Shown one piece after another: positions 46,562 through 55,219 of a DNA stretch of 64,000 nt (positions are counted from its first letter, which is position 1; each line of letters starts with the position of its first letter). The notes below the pieces were generated by a model. That model was not told the origin of the DNA. It searched no databases and was given only the letters and a program-made list of their open reading frames with translations. Source of the stretch: Alteromonas confluentis (GTDB lineage: Bacteria > Pseudomonadota > Gammaproteobacteria > Enterobacterales > Alteromonadaceae); the NCBI RefSeq assembly GCF_001757105.1, contig NZ_MDHN01000015.1, positions 124,001 through 188,000 on the forward strand, written 5' to 3'. The position numbers and the translations under genes are program-made.

Positions 46562-47896
46562 TTATTCACGAACAAACGGAAACTTACCGCCACCCTGTTG
46601 GAGCGTGAAGCGGTCCACATCAATGCCAGACCCGTTGCTATCGAAAACGATTGTGATACGTGCTGGCTCAAAACGAAATTCAAAAGGAGAAAAAGGCGTA
46701 AGGGGAAGAGGGCCCTGGCCTGTCGCCTGCGCATATAGTTGATCATCTTTAACGAAAAAAGTGATTTTCAACGGTAAAGCATCAGAGGCAAATACGCCTT
46801 CAAAACGTTTTAATGAAGACGTGGTTAAGGTAATCGCTTGCTGAGAAAAATCAGGTATATCGAAATCGTTTCCATAGTAACTGCTGAACACAGCGATGTT
46901 AACGTCATTTAGTGGGTAATTAATGCCGTTTGTGAAAACGGCAACAGAAACATCGTCGTCTTCCTGAATCGCGGTATAGGATATGAACCCGTCAATAACG
47001 CCATCGTGACCATACAGGGTTTTATCATTAAACGGATACCGGGCCAGGCCAGAACCATATCCATCTTTAATCGTTTTCATTTTTGAAAGCGATGCGCTGG
47101 AAATAAGTTTACCTGCGAACAAACCAGACAGAAACTTCGCTACATCTGTGGGAGTAGAAATAATGGCGCCGGCGCCAAGAACCACAGAGTGGTCAGCTTC
47201 AGGGACACGTTGCCAGGTGCTCTGCTGGAACATGTGGGAGCGGGCTCTGTGGGTGTCATTCTTAACATCTCCAAACGTCGTTTCAGTCAGCGATAGTTTG
47301 TCCAGAATGTGCGACTGAAGTCGTGCCGCGTAGGCCTTTCCACTGATGTCTTCAATAATAAAACCAAGCAGCATATAAGCTGAGTTGGAATAGCTGGCTT
47401 TGCTGCCGGGCGTAAAATCACTGTCTAGGGACGCGAGAAGTTTCAGCATTTCCTGCTTGCTCTTCGGCACATAAGTGGTGGCGAAGAAGTTTGGTAAATC
47501 TGTGTAGTTATGAATGCCGCTACGATGGCTCAGCATCATGGCAATGGTGATGTCTTCAGCGTTTTTAATTTGCGGATAGAAGTTTGCAAGTGGCGTGTCG
47601 AGAGAGAGTTTGCCTTCTTCTATTAGCTGAAAAATCAGCGTGGCGGTGAAGGTCTTGGTAATTGAGCCAATGCGGTAGCGGGTGTGGATATCTGCCTTTT
47701 TATCCGCTTCAATATCGGCAAACCCCACTGCCTTCTGATAAATCGGTTGGCCGTGTTCGGTTACCGCCACACTTACCATCAGCTTGTCGTTAGCGGCGAG
47801 CGTTTCAAGCAATTGGTCGAGCTTTTTGCCGTCAAAACCCCATGAGGAAAAGCTGAAAATAACCAGAAAAACACTAAAGATAACACGTTTGTTCAT
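46562..47896 (-). CDS. Serine hydrolase, class C beta-lactamase family
   Basis: A 444-residue exported protein (signal peptide about 1-20, ending SSWGF). The penicillin-binding-type active site is complete: SITK at 78-81, YSN at 169-171 and YGHDG in place of KTG near 320. Family members are D-amino-peptide hydrolases, esterases or beta-lactamases; sequence alone does not decide, and it is not an AmpC. The C-terminal part after about 360 is a lipocalin-like extension common in such proteins. The start ATG (MNKRVIF) has AGGGAG seven bases upstream. Confidence 0.85.
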   Translation of the reverse strand: MNKRVIFSVFLVIFSFSSWGFDGKKLDQLLETLAANDKLMVSVAVTEHGQPIYQKAVGFADIEADKKADIHTRYRIGSITKTFTATLIFQLIEEGKLSLDTPLANFYPQIKNAEDITIAMMLSHRSGIHNYTDLPNFFATTYVPKSKQEMLKLLASLDSDFTPGSKASYSNSAYMLLGFIIEDISGKAYAARLQSHILDKLSLTETTFGDVKNDTHRARSHMFQQSTWQRVPEADHSVVLGAGAIISTPTDVAKFLSGLFAGKLISSASLSKMKTIKDGYGSGLARYPFNDKTLYGHDGVIDGFISYTAIQEDDDVSVAVFTNGINYPLNDVNIAVFSSYYGNDFDIPDFSQQAITLTTSSLKRFEGVFASDALPLKITFFVKDDQLYAQATGQGPLPLTPFSPFEFRFEPARITIVFDSNGSGIDVDRFTLQQGGGKFPFVRE

Positions 47897-47963
47897 GGTT
47901 GCTCCCTGCGCTGCCAAACGTAAAAGGCCGAACGTGAACCGTGCGGCATTGTAAGATTAGTTG

Positions 47964-48407
47964 CTACTCCACAAACATTTCCTGCTGAAATTTCAGCGTT
48001 TGTGTGTCGTTGCCCCGTTGCACTTCAATATTAAACCGAAAGGTTTCCCTGTCGTTGAACGACAGCGGTGCTAAATAATAAATCGCATCCTCTTCCTGCA
48101 CCCGCTTAAACGTGAGCGATTTTACCGTGCCAAGCAAATTGGTAGCGGTGCCGCTAACAGAGACAACCTGCGCTTCTTTCGTGGCTTTGTCGAGCACAGA
48201 AATATTTACCAGCGCGTTATATTTGCTGCGCACAATGCCGTAGCTACGTGCGACCTCTGGGGTGAAAAAGGTGGTGTTTACCACGATGAAATGGACATCC
48301 CAATCGCCTAACTGCTTTTTCTGTTCGGCTGCTGCCTGACCACTTAACAACAGGAAGAACGCAGTAACAAGTGGAAGAAGATAAGCAATATGGCGTTGAT
48401 TCATCAT
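47964..48407 (-). CDS. DUF4426-family periplasmic protein
   Basis: A 147-residue protein with a signal peptide (about 1-28, SGQAAAE) and a mature beta-rich domain of the DUF4426 family (LGDWDVHFIVVNTTFFTPEVARSYG near 33-57). The start has two adjacent ATG codons; the second (MNQRH) is as plausible as the first. It lies between the serine hydrolase and yggT on the same strand; a terminator sits between yggT and it, so it is probably read from its own promoter. Function is unknown. Confidence 0.85.
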   Translation of the reverse strand: MMNQRHIAYLLPLVTAFFLLLSGQAAAEQKKQLGDWDVHFIVVNTTFFTPEVARSYGIVRSKYNALVNISVLDKATKEAQVVSVSGTATNLLGTVKSLTFKRVQEEDAIYYLAPLSFNDRETFRFNIEVQRGNDTQTLKFQQEMFVE

Positions 48408-48463
48408 GATGTCCTTATTGATAACCCTTTAAAAAAGCTTAGCGCTAAAAAACGACCTGGCAA

Positions 48464-48492
48464 TAAAAAAAAGGCAGCGTACTGCTGCCTTT
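48464..48492 (-). terminator. Terminator of the yggS-proC-yggT operon
   Basis: A perfect 9-bp stem (48470-48478 with 48484-48492, loop GTACT) is followed on the minus strand by a run of nine T (48472-48464). It lies just past the yggT stop. Confidence 0.88.
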
Positions 48493-48503
48493 CAATCATA
48501 TCA

Positions 48504-49046
48504 CTAATGAATTCCAAAGGTACTGCTGAGGAATATCTGAATAAACTGCAGCAACAGGATGGCAATCAGCACCGATAAATCCAAGCCACCAATGGGCGGA
48601 ATGATTTTTCTGATGGGGGCCAGGAACGGCTCCGTGAGCTGATACATCACGTATTCAATGGGGTTCTGACCTTGAGATACCCAGCTAAGAATAGCGCGAA
48701 TGATCAGTACCCAGAACATCAGTCTGAACGTTTCATTGATTACCGTGACTACAGACAGAATAACAATAGAAAGTGGATCGTAATTACCACCGAACATGGC
48801 GATTAACACCACAAACTTCAGCGCAGCTACGAGCAGCGCTAATACAAACGTCGCCGTATCAAAATTGCCGATGGACGGAATGACCCGGCGCATTGGCCCC
48901 ACAATTGGGTGGGTCGCTTTAACAATAAACTGGCTGGCAGGATTATAAAAATCCGCTCTTACCAGCTGTAACCACAATCGTAATATCACCACCATCAAAT
49001 ACAAATCGAAAAGGGTGGAAATAAGAAAGGCCGATGCGTTGCTCAT
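48504..49046 (-). CDS. yggT: YggT-family membrane protein
   Basis: A 180-residue inner-membrane protein built of two YggT repeats. The first has LYLMVVILRLWLQLVRADFYNP (about 15-36) and the second FWVLIIRAILSWVSQGQNPI (about 110-129), each with hydrophobic segments and the Leu-Thr-Glu-Pro-Phe-Leu-Ala-Pro-Ile-Arg motif. In E. coli YggT has been linked to osmotic tolerance. It follows proC by about 20 bp. Confidence 0.93.
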   Translation of the reverse strand: MSNASAFLISTLFDLYLMVVILRLWLQLVRADFYNPASQFIVKATHPIVGPMRRVIPSIGNFDTATFVLALLVAALKFVVLIAMFGGNYDPLSIVILSVVTVINETFRLMFWVLIIRAILSWVSQGQNPIEYVMYQLTEPFLAPIRKIIPPIGGLDLSVLIAILLLQFIQIFLSSTFGIH

Positions 49047-49067
49047 TAACTGTTTTTCCTGTGAAAC

Positions 49068-49889
49068 TTAAAGTTGTTTAGCCATTTCTTCAGCCCGTGA
49101 AACCGCTGCGCGCATCGCTTTGCTTACGGTTTCCTTCAGGCCTTCGTCGAGTAGGGTGTTTACGGCCGCTGCTGTGGTGCCGCCCTTAGACGTAACTTGG
49201 GCCCGAAGCTCGCTTAATTCAATATCTGGATTGTGACAAACCATTTCAGCGGCACCGAGCATGGCCTGTTGCACCATTTCACGGGCGGTTTTATCGTCGA
49301 AACCCATATTGATGGCTTCTTCTTGCATGGCTTGTAAAAACAGGAAGAAATAAGCCGGGCTACTGCCTGCGGCGGCGATAACGCCATTTATGCCGTCTTC
49401 TTGTTCAACCCATACGGTTTCACCGACAGCTTTCATCACATCATCGGCATAGTCTCGGTCGGCACTGCTCACGGTGTCGTCGGCGTATAAACCAGTCATG
49501 CCTTTACCAATCAAACTTGGCGTGTTTGGCATAACGCGTACCACCGGATACTCGCCGCCCAGCATTTCTTGCAAACGGGAAACCGGCAGGCCAGCGGCGA
49601 TGGATAAAAACAGCTTACCAGCTAAGTCGTTGTTTTCCTGAAGCGCGCCAAGCATGTCGCCCATCATTTGTGGTTTCACTGCCAGCACAATGGCATCAGC
49701 AAACTGGCAGGCCTCATCGTTTGACTGGGTAACCTGAATGCCGAATTCTTCACTCAGTTTATCGAGTTTTGGCGTAGAGGGATTACTGGCGATGATATTT
49801 GCCTTGTCATAACCAGACTGGATAAGCCCGCTAATGATGCTGCGTGTCATATTACCTGCGCCAATAAAAGCCAATTTCTTTTGTTGCAT
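49068..49889 (-). CDS. proC: ProC, pyrroline-5-carboxylate reductase
   Basis: A 273-residue Rossmann enzyme that makes proline from pyrroline-5-carboxylate with NAD(P)H. The N-terminal LAFIGAGNMTRSIISGL (about 6-22), VLAVKPQMM (about 70-78) and the C-terminal EVTSKGGTTAAAVN-like AQVTSKGGTTAAAVNTL motif are present. The start is set at MQQKKLAFIG (49889), where AAGGGT lies five bases upstream, rather than the TTG/ATG 18 bases earlier. It lies between yggS and yggT, in the order known from many gammaproteobacteria. Confidence 0.95.
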   Translation of the reverse strand: MQQKKLAFIGAGNMTRSIISGLIQSGYDKANIIASNPSTPKLDKLSEEFGIQVTQSNDEACQFADAIVLAVKPQMMGDMLGALQENNDLAGKLFLSIAAGLPVSRLQEMLGGEYPVVRVMPNTPSLIGKGMTGLYADDTVSSADRDYADDVMKAVGETVWVEQEDGINGVIAAAGSSPAYFFLFLQAMQEEAINMGFDDKTAREMVQQAMLGAAEMVCHNPDIELSELRAQVTSKGGTTAAAVNTLLDEGLKETVSKAMRAAVSRAEEMAKQL

Positions 49890-49937
49890 GAATACCCTTT
49901 TTGTCATTTCAAATTACAAGATAGCGGGGCAGGAGGG

Positions 49938-50624
49938 TTAGCTCCTGGCGCCAAAAATCGCGCTGCCAATTCTTACCATGGTAGAACCGTGGGCGATGGC
50001 GGCGTCCATATCCCCGCTCATTCCTACGGACAGGGTATCAAATTCGCTCAGATTTTGCTGGTATTGGTGGAATAAATCCGCCAGCGCGCTTAACGTTGCG
50101 TTCTGCTGCTGTTCATCTGGTGCGGCTTTTGGAATGGCCATTAATCCACGTAATTTCAGATTAGGCATACTCTGGATGGTGTCAATCAGTGCAGGTAATT
50201 CAGCAGGCTGAATACCTGATTTACTGTCTTCATCATCAATATTCAACTGAATCAACACATTGAGTGGTTTCATCGATGAAGGGCGCTGGTCGTTTAACCG
50301 GCGGGCGATTTTCTCGCGGTCGATGCTTTGTACCCAGTCGAAGTGTTCGGCAACCACTTTGGTCTTATTCGATTGCAACGGGCCTATCATGTGCCATTCA
50401 ATATCGGCGTATTCACTGAGTTGCTGAACCTTTTCAACACCTTCCTGCACATAATTCTCGCCAAACAAACGTTGTCCTTCTTCATACGCTTGGACAATAT
50501 CGGATACCGGTTTGGTCTTGGTTACCGCTAGTAATTCAACGGATTTTGGAGGACGATGCGCACTTGCAGTGGCTAGTTCGATTCGCGAGCGTGCGGATTT
50601 CAGTCGTTCTGCTATTGTTTGCAT
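49938..50624 (-). CDS. yggS: YggS, PLP-binding homeostasis protein
   Basis: A 228-residue single-domain fold-type III PLP protein of the YggS/PROSC family that buffers free pyridoxal phosphate. The PLP lysine is in LLAVTKTKPVSDIVQAYEEG (about 31-50); HMIGPLQSNKTK and LSVGMSGDMDAAIAHGSTMVRIGSAIFG are family motifs. It is the first gene of yggS-proC-yggT. Its start is only 28 bp from the pilT start on the other strand. Confidence 0.95.
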   Translation of the reverse strand: MQTIAERLKSARSRIELATASAHRPPKSVELLAVTKTKPVSDIVQAYEEGQRLFGENYVQEGVEKVQQLSEYADIEWHMIGPLQSNKTKVVAEHFDWVQSIDREKIARRLNDQRPSSMKPLNVLIQLNIDDEDSKSGIQPAELPALIDTIQSMPNLKLRGLMAIPKAAPDEQQQNATLSALADLFHQYQQNLSEFDTLSVGMSGDMDAAIAHGSTMVRIGSAIFGARS

Positions 50625-50652
50625 TAATCAATCGGCGTTTGGAGACATGGTT

Positions 50653-51690
50653 GTGGATATTACCGAACTTTTAGCTTTCAGTGTTAAAAATAAAGCTTCT
50701 GACTTGCACTTATCGGCTGGGTTGCCGCCTATTATCCGTGTTGACGGTGAAATGCGTAAGCTGAACATCCCTGAGCTTGACCACAAACAGGTTCACGCGC
50801 TGATTTATGAAATCATGAACGACAAGCAGCGCAAAGAATATGAAGAAAACCTGGAAGTGGATTTTTCTTTTGAAGTAAAAGATTTATCCCGTTTCCGTGT
50901 TAATGCCTTCATGCAGAACCGAGGCGCTGCTGCGGTTTTACGTACCATCCCCAGTAAAGTATTGTCGCTGGATGACATTGCCGCGCCACCTATTTTCCGT
51001 GATCTGATCGATCAACCTACGGGCCTGGTGCTGGTAACCGGCGCTACCGGTTCGGGTAAAAGTACCACGCTGGCGGCGATGATCGATCACATTAATAACA
51101 CCAAACGCGACCACATTCTTACCATCGAAGACCCTATCGAATTCGTGCATGAAAATAAGATGAGCGTATTGAACCAGCGGGAAGTGCATCGCGATACACA
51201 TAGCTTCTCGAATGCACTGCGTTCAGCGCTACGTGAAGATCCGGATGTGGTACTGGTGGGCGAGCTTCGTGACTTAGAAACCATTCGCCTGGCAATGACC
51301 GCCGCAGAAACCGGGCACCTGGTGTTCGGTACGCTTCACACCAACTCGGCCCCGAAAACTATTGACCGTATTATCGATGTATTCCCGGCAGAAGAAAAAG
51401 CCATGATTCGTTCAATGTTGTCAGAATCACTGCGTGCCGTTATTTCTCAAACCCTGCTTAAGAAAGTGGGCGGCGGCCGTGTGGCGGCGCACGAAATTAT
51501 GGTGGGGATACCGGCCATTCGTAATCTTATTCGTGAAGATAAAGTTCCACAGATGTATTCGGTTATTCAGACCGGCCAGGCACATGGTATGCAAACCATG
51601 GATCAGGCGCTGCAGAAGCTGGTTGCCCTCGGCGTGATCTCCCATCAAGACGCGGCTGCGAAGTCCGTTGATAAAAACAAGATGATGTAA
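50653..51690 (+). CDS. pilT: PilT, type IV pilus retraction ATPase
   Basis: A 345-residue hexameric ATPase that depolymerises type IV pili for twitching and DNA uptake. Walker A GATGSGKST is near 131-139; the Asp box TIEDPIEFVHENKM, Walker B-region DPDVVLVGELRDLETIRLAM and the His box TGHLVFGTLHTNSA are intact, as is the AIRNLIRE motif. The start is set at GTG 50653 (MDITELLAF, matching the family) with GGAG eight bases upstream; an ATG six bases earlier is only two bases from that site. Divergent from yggS by 28 bp. Confidence 0.95.
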   Translation: MDITELLAFSVKNKASDLHLSAGLPPIIRVDGEMRKLNIPELDHKQVHALIYEIMNDKQRKEYEENLEVDFSFEVKDLSRFRVNAFMQNRGAAAVLRTIPSKVLSLDDIAAPPIFRDLIDQPTGLVLVTGATGSGKSTTLAAMIDHINNTKRDHILTIEDPIEFVHENKMSVLNQREVHRDTHSFSNALRSALREDPDVVLVGELRDLETIRLAMTAAETGHLVFGTLHTNSAPKTIDRIIDVFPAEEKAMIRSMLSESLRAVISQTLLKKVGGGRVAAHEIMVGIPAIRNLIREDKVPQMYSVIQTGQAHGMQTMDQALQKLVALGVISHQDAAAKSVDKNKMM

Positions 51691-51700
51691 GGAGAACAGG

Positions 51701-52813
51701 GTGACGTTAACGGATTATTTTAAACTTGCCACCGAGCGCGGCGCATCGGACATCTTTATTTCTGTAGGTTTTCCGGTGAGTGCAAAGATTGACGGCCAGC
51801 TAACGCATTTAAGCACTGAGCCGCTTACACAGTTTCAAGCCAAGGAATTGGTGCACAGCGTAATGGAAGAACGCTATATAAAAGAACTGAGTGAGCATAA
51901 AGAAAGTAATTTTGCGGTAGGTATTAAAGAGATTGGTCGCTTTCGTTGCAGTGCGTTCTGGCAACGGGACTCCATTGGTATGGTTGCCCGCCGAATTGTG
52001 ACGGAAATTCCCACCGCCGACGAACTGGGTTTACCGCCAATCCTAAAAGACATCATCATGAGTAAGCGCGGTCTGGTACTTATGGTCGGGGCGACCGGTA
52101 CCGGTAAATCTACCTCATTGGCAGCACTCATTCACCACCGAAATCACAATACCAAAGGGCATATTCTTACCATTGAAGATCCCATTGAGTTTATTCATAA
52201 ACACGGTTCTTGTGTGGTCACTCAGCGTGAAGTAGGTATTGATACCCTGAGCTTTGATGACGCGCTGAAAAGTTCGTTGCGACAAGCGCCCGATGTGATT
52301 TTGCTGGGTGAAATTCGGTCTATGGAGACCATGGAATACGCCATGTCGTTTGCCGATACCGGCCACTTGTGTGTGGCAACACTACACGCCAACAACGCCA
52401 ATCAGGCCATCGAGCGTATTATGCACTTAGCGCCGAAGGAAATGCATAACAAACTGTTGTTTGATTTAAGCTTGAACCTGCGTGCGATTGTGGCGCAACA
52501 ACTGGTGCCGAAGAAAGATGAAAAGGGTCGGGTAGCGGCCATCGAAATCTTGCTTAATTCACCGCTGGTTTCTGATCTCATTCAGAAAAACCGAATCGGT
52601 GAAGTGAAAGAAGCGATGAAAAAAGGCCGCGAAATGGGCATGCGTACCTTTGATATGGCATTGTATGATCTGTATAAAGAAGATCGTATTAGTTATGAAC
52701 AAGCGATTCATCACGCTGACTCACCCAATGATTTGCGCCTGATGATCAAACTCGACAGCAGCGAAGGTTCTGAACTGGGCTCGCTGTCAGGTGTCTCAAT
52801 TGATATGGACTAA
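51701..52813 (+). CDS. pilU: PilU, PilT-like accessory retraction ATPase
   Basis: A 370-residue PilT paralogue that aids PilT-driven pilus retraction. Walker A GATGTGKST is near 130-138; ILTIEDPIEFIHKHG, DVILLGEIRSMETMEYAM and TGHLCVATLHANNA follow. The C-terminus extends past PilT, ending in an acidic tail (GSELGSLSGVSIDMD). The start is GTG with GGAG 6-7 bases upstream, 10 bp after the pilT stop, so the two are co-transcribed and both avoid ATG. Confidence 0.94.
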   Translation: MTLTDYFKLATERGASDIFISVGFPVSAKIDGQLTHLSTEPLTQFQAKELVHSVMEERYIKELSEHKESNFAVGIKEIGRFRCSAFWQRDSIGMVARRIVTEIPTADELGLPPILKDIIMSKRGLVLMVGATGTGKSTSLAALIHHRNHNTKGHILTIEDPIEFIHKHGSCVVTQREVGIDTLSFDDALKSSLRQAPDVILLGEIRSMETMEYAMSFADTGHLCVATLHANNANQAIERIMHLAPKEMHNKLLFDLSLNLRAIVAQQLVPKKDEKGRVAAIEILLNSPLVSDLIQKNRIGEVKEAMKKGREMGMRTFDMALYDLYKEDRISYEQAIHHADSPNDLRLMIKLDSSEGSELGSLSGVSIDMD

Positions 52814-52832
52814 ATGACAAATAAGAGGGGCG

Positions 52833-53159
52833 ATGCAGAAACTTTTCAGTGATGACGACCGGTTTTTGGTGCAGCAGGTTCGCTCTGAGTTGGACGCCGC
52901 CAATATTCCTTATCTGGTAAAGAATGAGTATGCCGGCGGCGCTGTGGGTGAGCTGCCCTGGCAGGAAACGCAAATGGAATTGTGGCTGCTCGATGAGCAG
53001 TGGTTGCCCAAAGCAAAACAAATTGTCGAAGCGCTAAGCCCTGCTGATTTTTCTGGAACCTGGCAGTGCACTGCCTGCGGGGAAACCAATGATGGTCAGT
53101 TTTCTTTATGTTGGAAATGCCAGACCGTACACGATGAGCTGGCATTGGGTGACAGTTAG
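52833..53159 (+). CDS. DUF2007-like protein with C-terminal zinc ribbon
   Basis: A 108-residue protein. The N-terminal part (about 1-68) resembles the DUF2007 ferredoxin-like signal-transducing domain (QKLFSDDDRFLVQQVRSEL; IPYLVKNEYAGG). The C-terminal WQCTACGETNDGQFSLCWKCQ (about 76-96) has two CxxC pairs like a RanBP2-type zinc finger. AGAGGGG precedes the ATG, 19 bp after pilU, so it probably is transcribed with pilTU. A regulatory or interaction role is possible. Its stop abuts the ruvX stop on the other strand with no gap. Confidence 0.78.
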   Translation: MQKLFSDDDRFLVQQVRSELDAANIPYLVKNEYAGGAVGELPWQETQMELWLLDEQWLPKAKQIVEALSPADFSGTWQCTACGETNDGQFSLCWKCQTVHDELALGDS

Positions 53160-53576
53160 CTAATACTGATTCTCCGCCCAACTGGTAAAAATCACACAGG
53201 CAGACACGCTGTCGACTTTATCTTTAGTCAGCTTTTTAAAGCCACCGAGCTCAAATAACATGGCTTTGGCATCGGCTGTAGACAAGCGCTCATCCCAGGT
53301 TTCTACTTTCACATTGAAACGGCCTTCAAGACGATTGGCAAAGCGCTTTGCTAGCTGGGTGACGGGTTGCTCGGTGCCATCCATATTTAGCGGCAGGCCA
53401 ACTATCACCAGGTTAGGTTGCCATTCGTCATAGATCTTCTGCACCAGCGCCCAGTCGGGAACGCCATCTCGGGCTTTTAATGCAGCTAGGGGAGAGGCGG
53501 TGCCAGTGATTTCCTGACCCACCGCAACGCCGATACTCTTGGTACCAAAATCAAAACTTAAAACGGTGCGACTCAT
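53160..53576 (-). CDS. ruvX: RuvX (YqgF), Holliday-junction resolvase-like nuclease
   Basis: A 138-residue RNase-H-fold protein, thought to act in pre-16S rRNA 5'-end processing and in recombination. Signatures are [15 protein letters not shown] (about 6-20, the first catalytic Asp), [11 protein letters not shown] (about 57-67), [12 protein letters not shown] (about 93-104) and the final VDSVSA region (Asp). The start is the ATG of MSRTVLSF, one base past the yqgE stop. It is the last gene of the gshB-yqgE-ruvX run. Confidence 0.94.
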   Translation of the reverse strand: MSRTVLSFDFGTKSIGVAVGQEITGTASPLAALKARDGVPDWALVQKIYDEWQPNLVIVGLPLNMDGTEQPVTQLAKRFANRLEGRFNVKVETWDERLSTADAKAMLFELGGFKKLTKDKVDSVSACVIFTSWAENQY

Positions 53577-53577
53577 C

Positions 53578-54144
53578 TTAGGCGTGGCCCACCTGCGGGG
53601 TAAGTTGCCAGACATCCACACCCAGCTTTTTCACCGCCGATTGCCATCTTTGATGCATGGGGGTATTGAACAGAATATCGGTGTCGGCTTCTACCATTAG
53701 CCAGGCATTTTCCTGCATTTCCTGCTCAAGCTGACCGGCTTCCCAACCCGCATAGCCAAGCGCTATAAGGGCATGCTCAGGACCTTGCTGATGACCAATG
53801 GCTGAGAGAATGTCTTTCGATGTGGTTACTACCACACCCGGCGCCATTTTCAGGCTAGAGCCCCAATCTCCCTCATCACTGTGTAACACAAAGCCTCGTT
53901 CCTGCGACACCGGCCCACCGGCCAGAATGATTTGTTCGGCAATACTGTCGTCGAAGGTACCGTCTTTGTCTGTTTGTTCGAGCAGTTCTTTCAGGTTCAT
54001 GTTAGAAGGCTGATTGATAACAATACCCATTGCGCCTTCACTGTTGTGTTCGCAGATATATGTGATGGATCGCGAAAAATACGGATCATCCAATGACGGC
54101 ATTGCGATTAAAAAGTGATTTTGCAGGGATTTCAATTCAGTCAT
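53578..54144 (-). CDS. yqgE: YqgE/AlgH-family protein (UPF0301)
   Basis: A 188-residue soluble protein of the UPF0301/AlgH family. Conserved regions are [20 protein letters not shown] (about 7-26), [15 protein letters not shown] (about 33-47), [15 protein letters not shown] (about 75-89) and [15 protein letters not shown] (about 127-141). Its biochemical role is unresolved. It lies 10 bp after gshB and immediately before ruvX, the usual order. Confidence 0.94.
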   Translation of the reverse strand: MTELKSLQNHFLIAMPSLDDPYFSRSITYICEHNSEGAMGIVINQPSNMNLKELLEQTDKDGTFDDSIAEQIILAGGPVSQERGFVLHSDEGDWGSSLKMAPGVVVTTSKDILSAIGHQQGPEHALIALGYAGWEAGQLEQEMQENAWLMVEADTDILFNTPMHQRWQSAVKKLGVDVWQLTPQVGHA

Positions 54145-54154
54145 TCAACGCTCC

Positions 54155-55105
54155 TCAGACTGCCAGTTTACTCTCGATGGCATCAAACAGTTTACCCATG
54201 ATACTGAAATCGAAGTGGGCTTCAATTTCCCGCACACAGGTGGGGCTGGTGATGTTTATTTCGGTAATACGATCGCCAATTACATCAAGGCCAACAAATA
54301 ATATACGGTTTTTCTTAAGAACTGGCGCAATCGCTTCTGCCAGTGCCCGATCAGATTCGCTAATAGCTTGAGGACGTCCGGTGCCACCTGCCGCCAGATT
54401 ACCACGGGTCTCGCCTTTGGTGGGTAAGCGAGCCAGGCAATATGGCATCACTTCACCATCGACAATGAGTACCCGCTTGTCGCCTTCTTTAATGGCTGGC
54501 AGATATTCTTGCACCATCATCTGCTGAGCGCCGTTTTTTGTGAGCGTTTCGATAATGACGCCCAGATTATTGCCGTCAGGTTTTACCCGGAAAATCGATG
54601 CGCCGCCCATGCCATCGAGGGGTTTACAGATAATATCTTCATGCTCTGCGTGAAAGTCGCGAACCAACTGCGCATTGCGGGTAACACGAGTAGCTGGAAT
54701 TAAATCCGGGAACCAGGAAGTAAACAGTTTTTCGTTATAATCGCGCAACGCCTGCGGGTTGTTAACAACCAGCGAGCCCTCAGCTTCTGCCAGCGACAGC
54801 ATTTGGGTTGCATATAAAAACTCGCTGTCGAAGGGCGGATCTTTGCGCATCATCAACACGTTAATGGCCGACAGCGCGATGGTTTCCCGTGGCGATAAAT
54901 CGTAGAAGTCAGTAGCTTGATCCCGCACGGTAACCTTGCGAACAGAAGCCATGGCCTTGCCGTTGTCCAGATACATATCGGACTGTTCCATGTAATAAAT
55001 GGTGGCGCCACGTTTCTGGGCTTCCAGCATCATTGCGAAGCTGGTGTCTTTATGAGGTTTTACCGAGGAAATAGGGTCCATCACGAAACCGACGGAATAG
55101 GTCAT
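54155..55105 (-). CDS. gshB: GshB, glutathione synthetase
   Basis: A 316-residue ATP-grasp ligase joining gamma-glutamylcysteine and glycine to glutathione. Family motifs are VGFVMDPISSVKPHKDTSFAM (about 5-25), RKDPPFDSEFLYATQML (about 87-103), ICKPLDGMGGASIFRV (about 159-174) and DVIGDRITEINITSPTCVREI (about 275-295). It is followed directly by yqgE and ruvX. The gene upstream on the strand is a degenerate kinase, not rsmE as in E. coli. Confidence 0.96.
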   Translation of the reverse strand: MTYSVGFVMDPISSVKPHKDTSFAMMLEAQKRGATIYYMEQSDMYLDNGKAMASVRKVTVRDQATDFYDLSPRETIALSAINVLMMRKDPPFDSEFLYATQMLSLAEAEGSLVVNNPQALRDYNEKLFTSWFPDLIPATRVTRNAQLVRDFHAEHEDIICKPLDGMGGASIFRVKPDGNNLGVIIETLTKNGAQQMMVQEYLPAIKEGDKRVLIVDGEVMPYCLARLPTKGETRGNLAAGGTGRPQAISESDRALAEAIAPVLKKNRILFVGLDVIGDRITEINITSPTCVREIEAHFDFSIMGKLFDAIESKLAV

Positions 55106-55219
55106 GTTTGCTACTCTTAACTAACGGGAAGATATAACCCTACTATGGCGCTGATATTACGAAAATCAACACCTTTAGCCGGTTATATTGTGCTGAAGCC
55201 ATGAAATGCGTTGTTGCAA

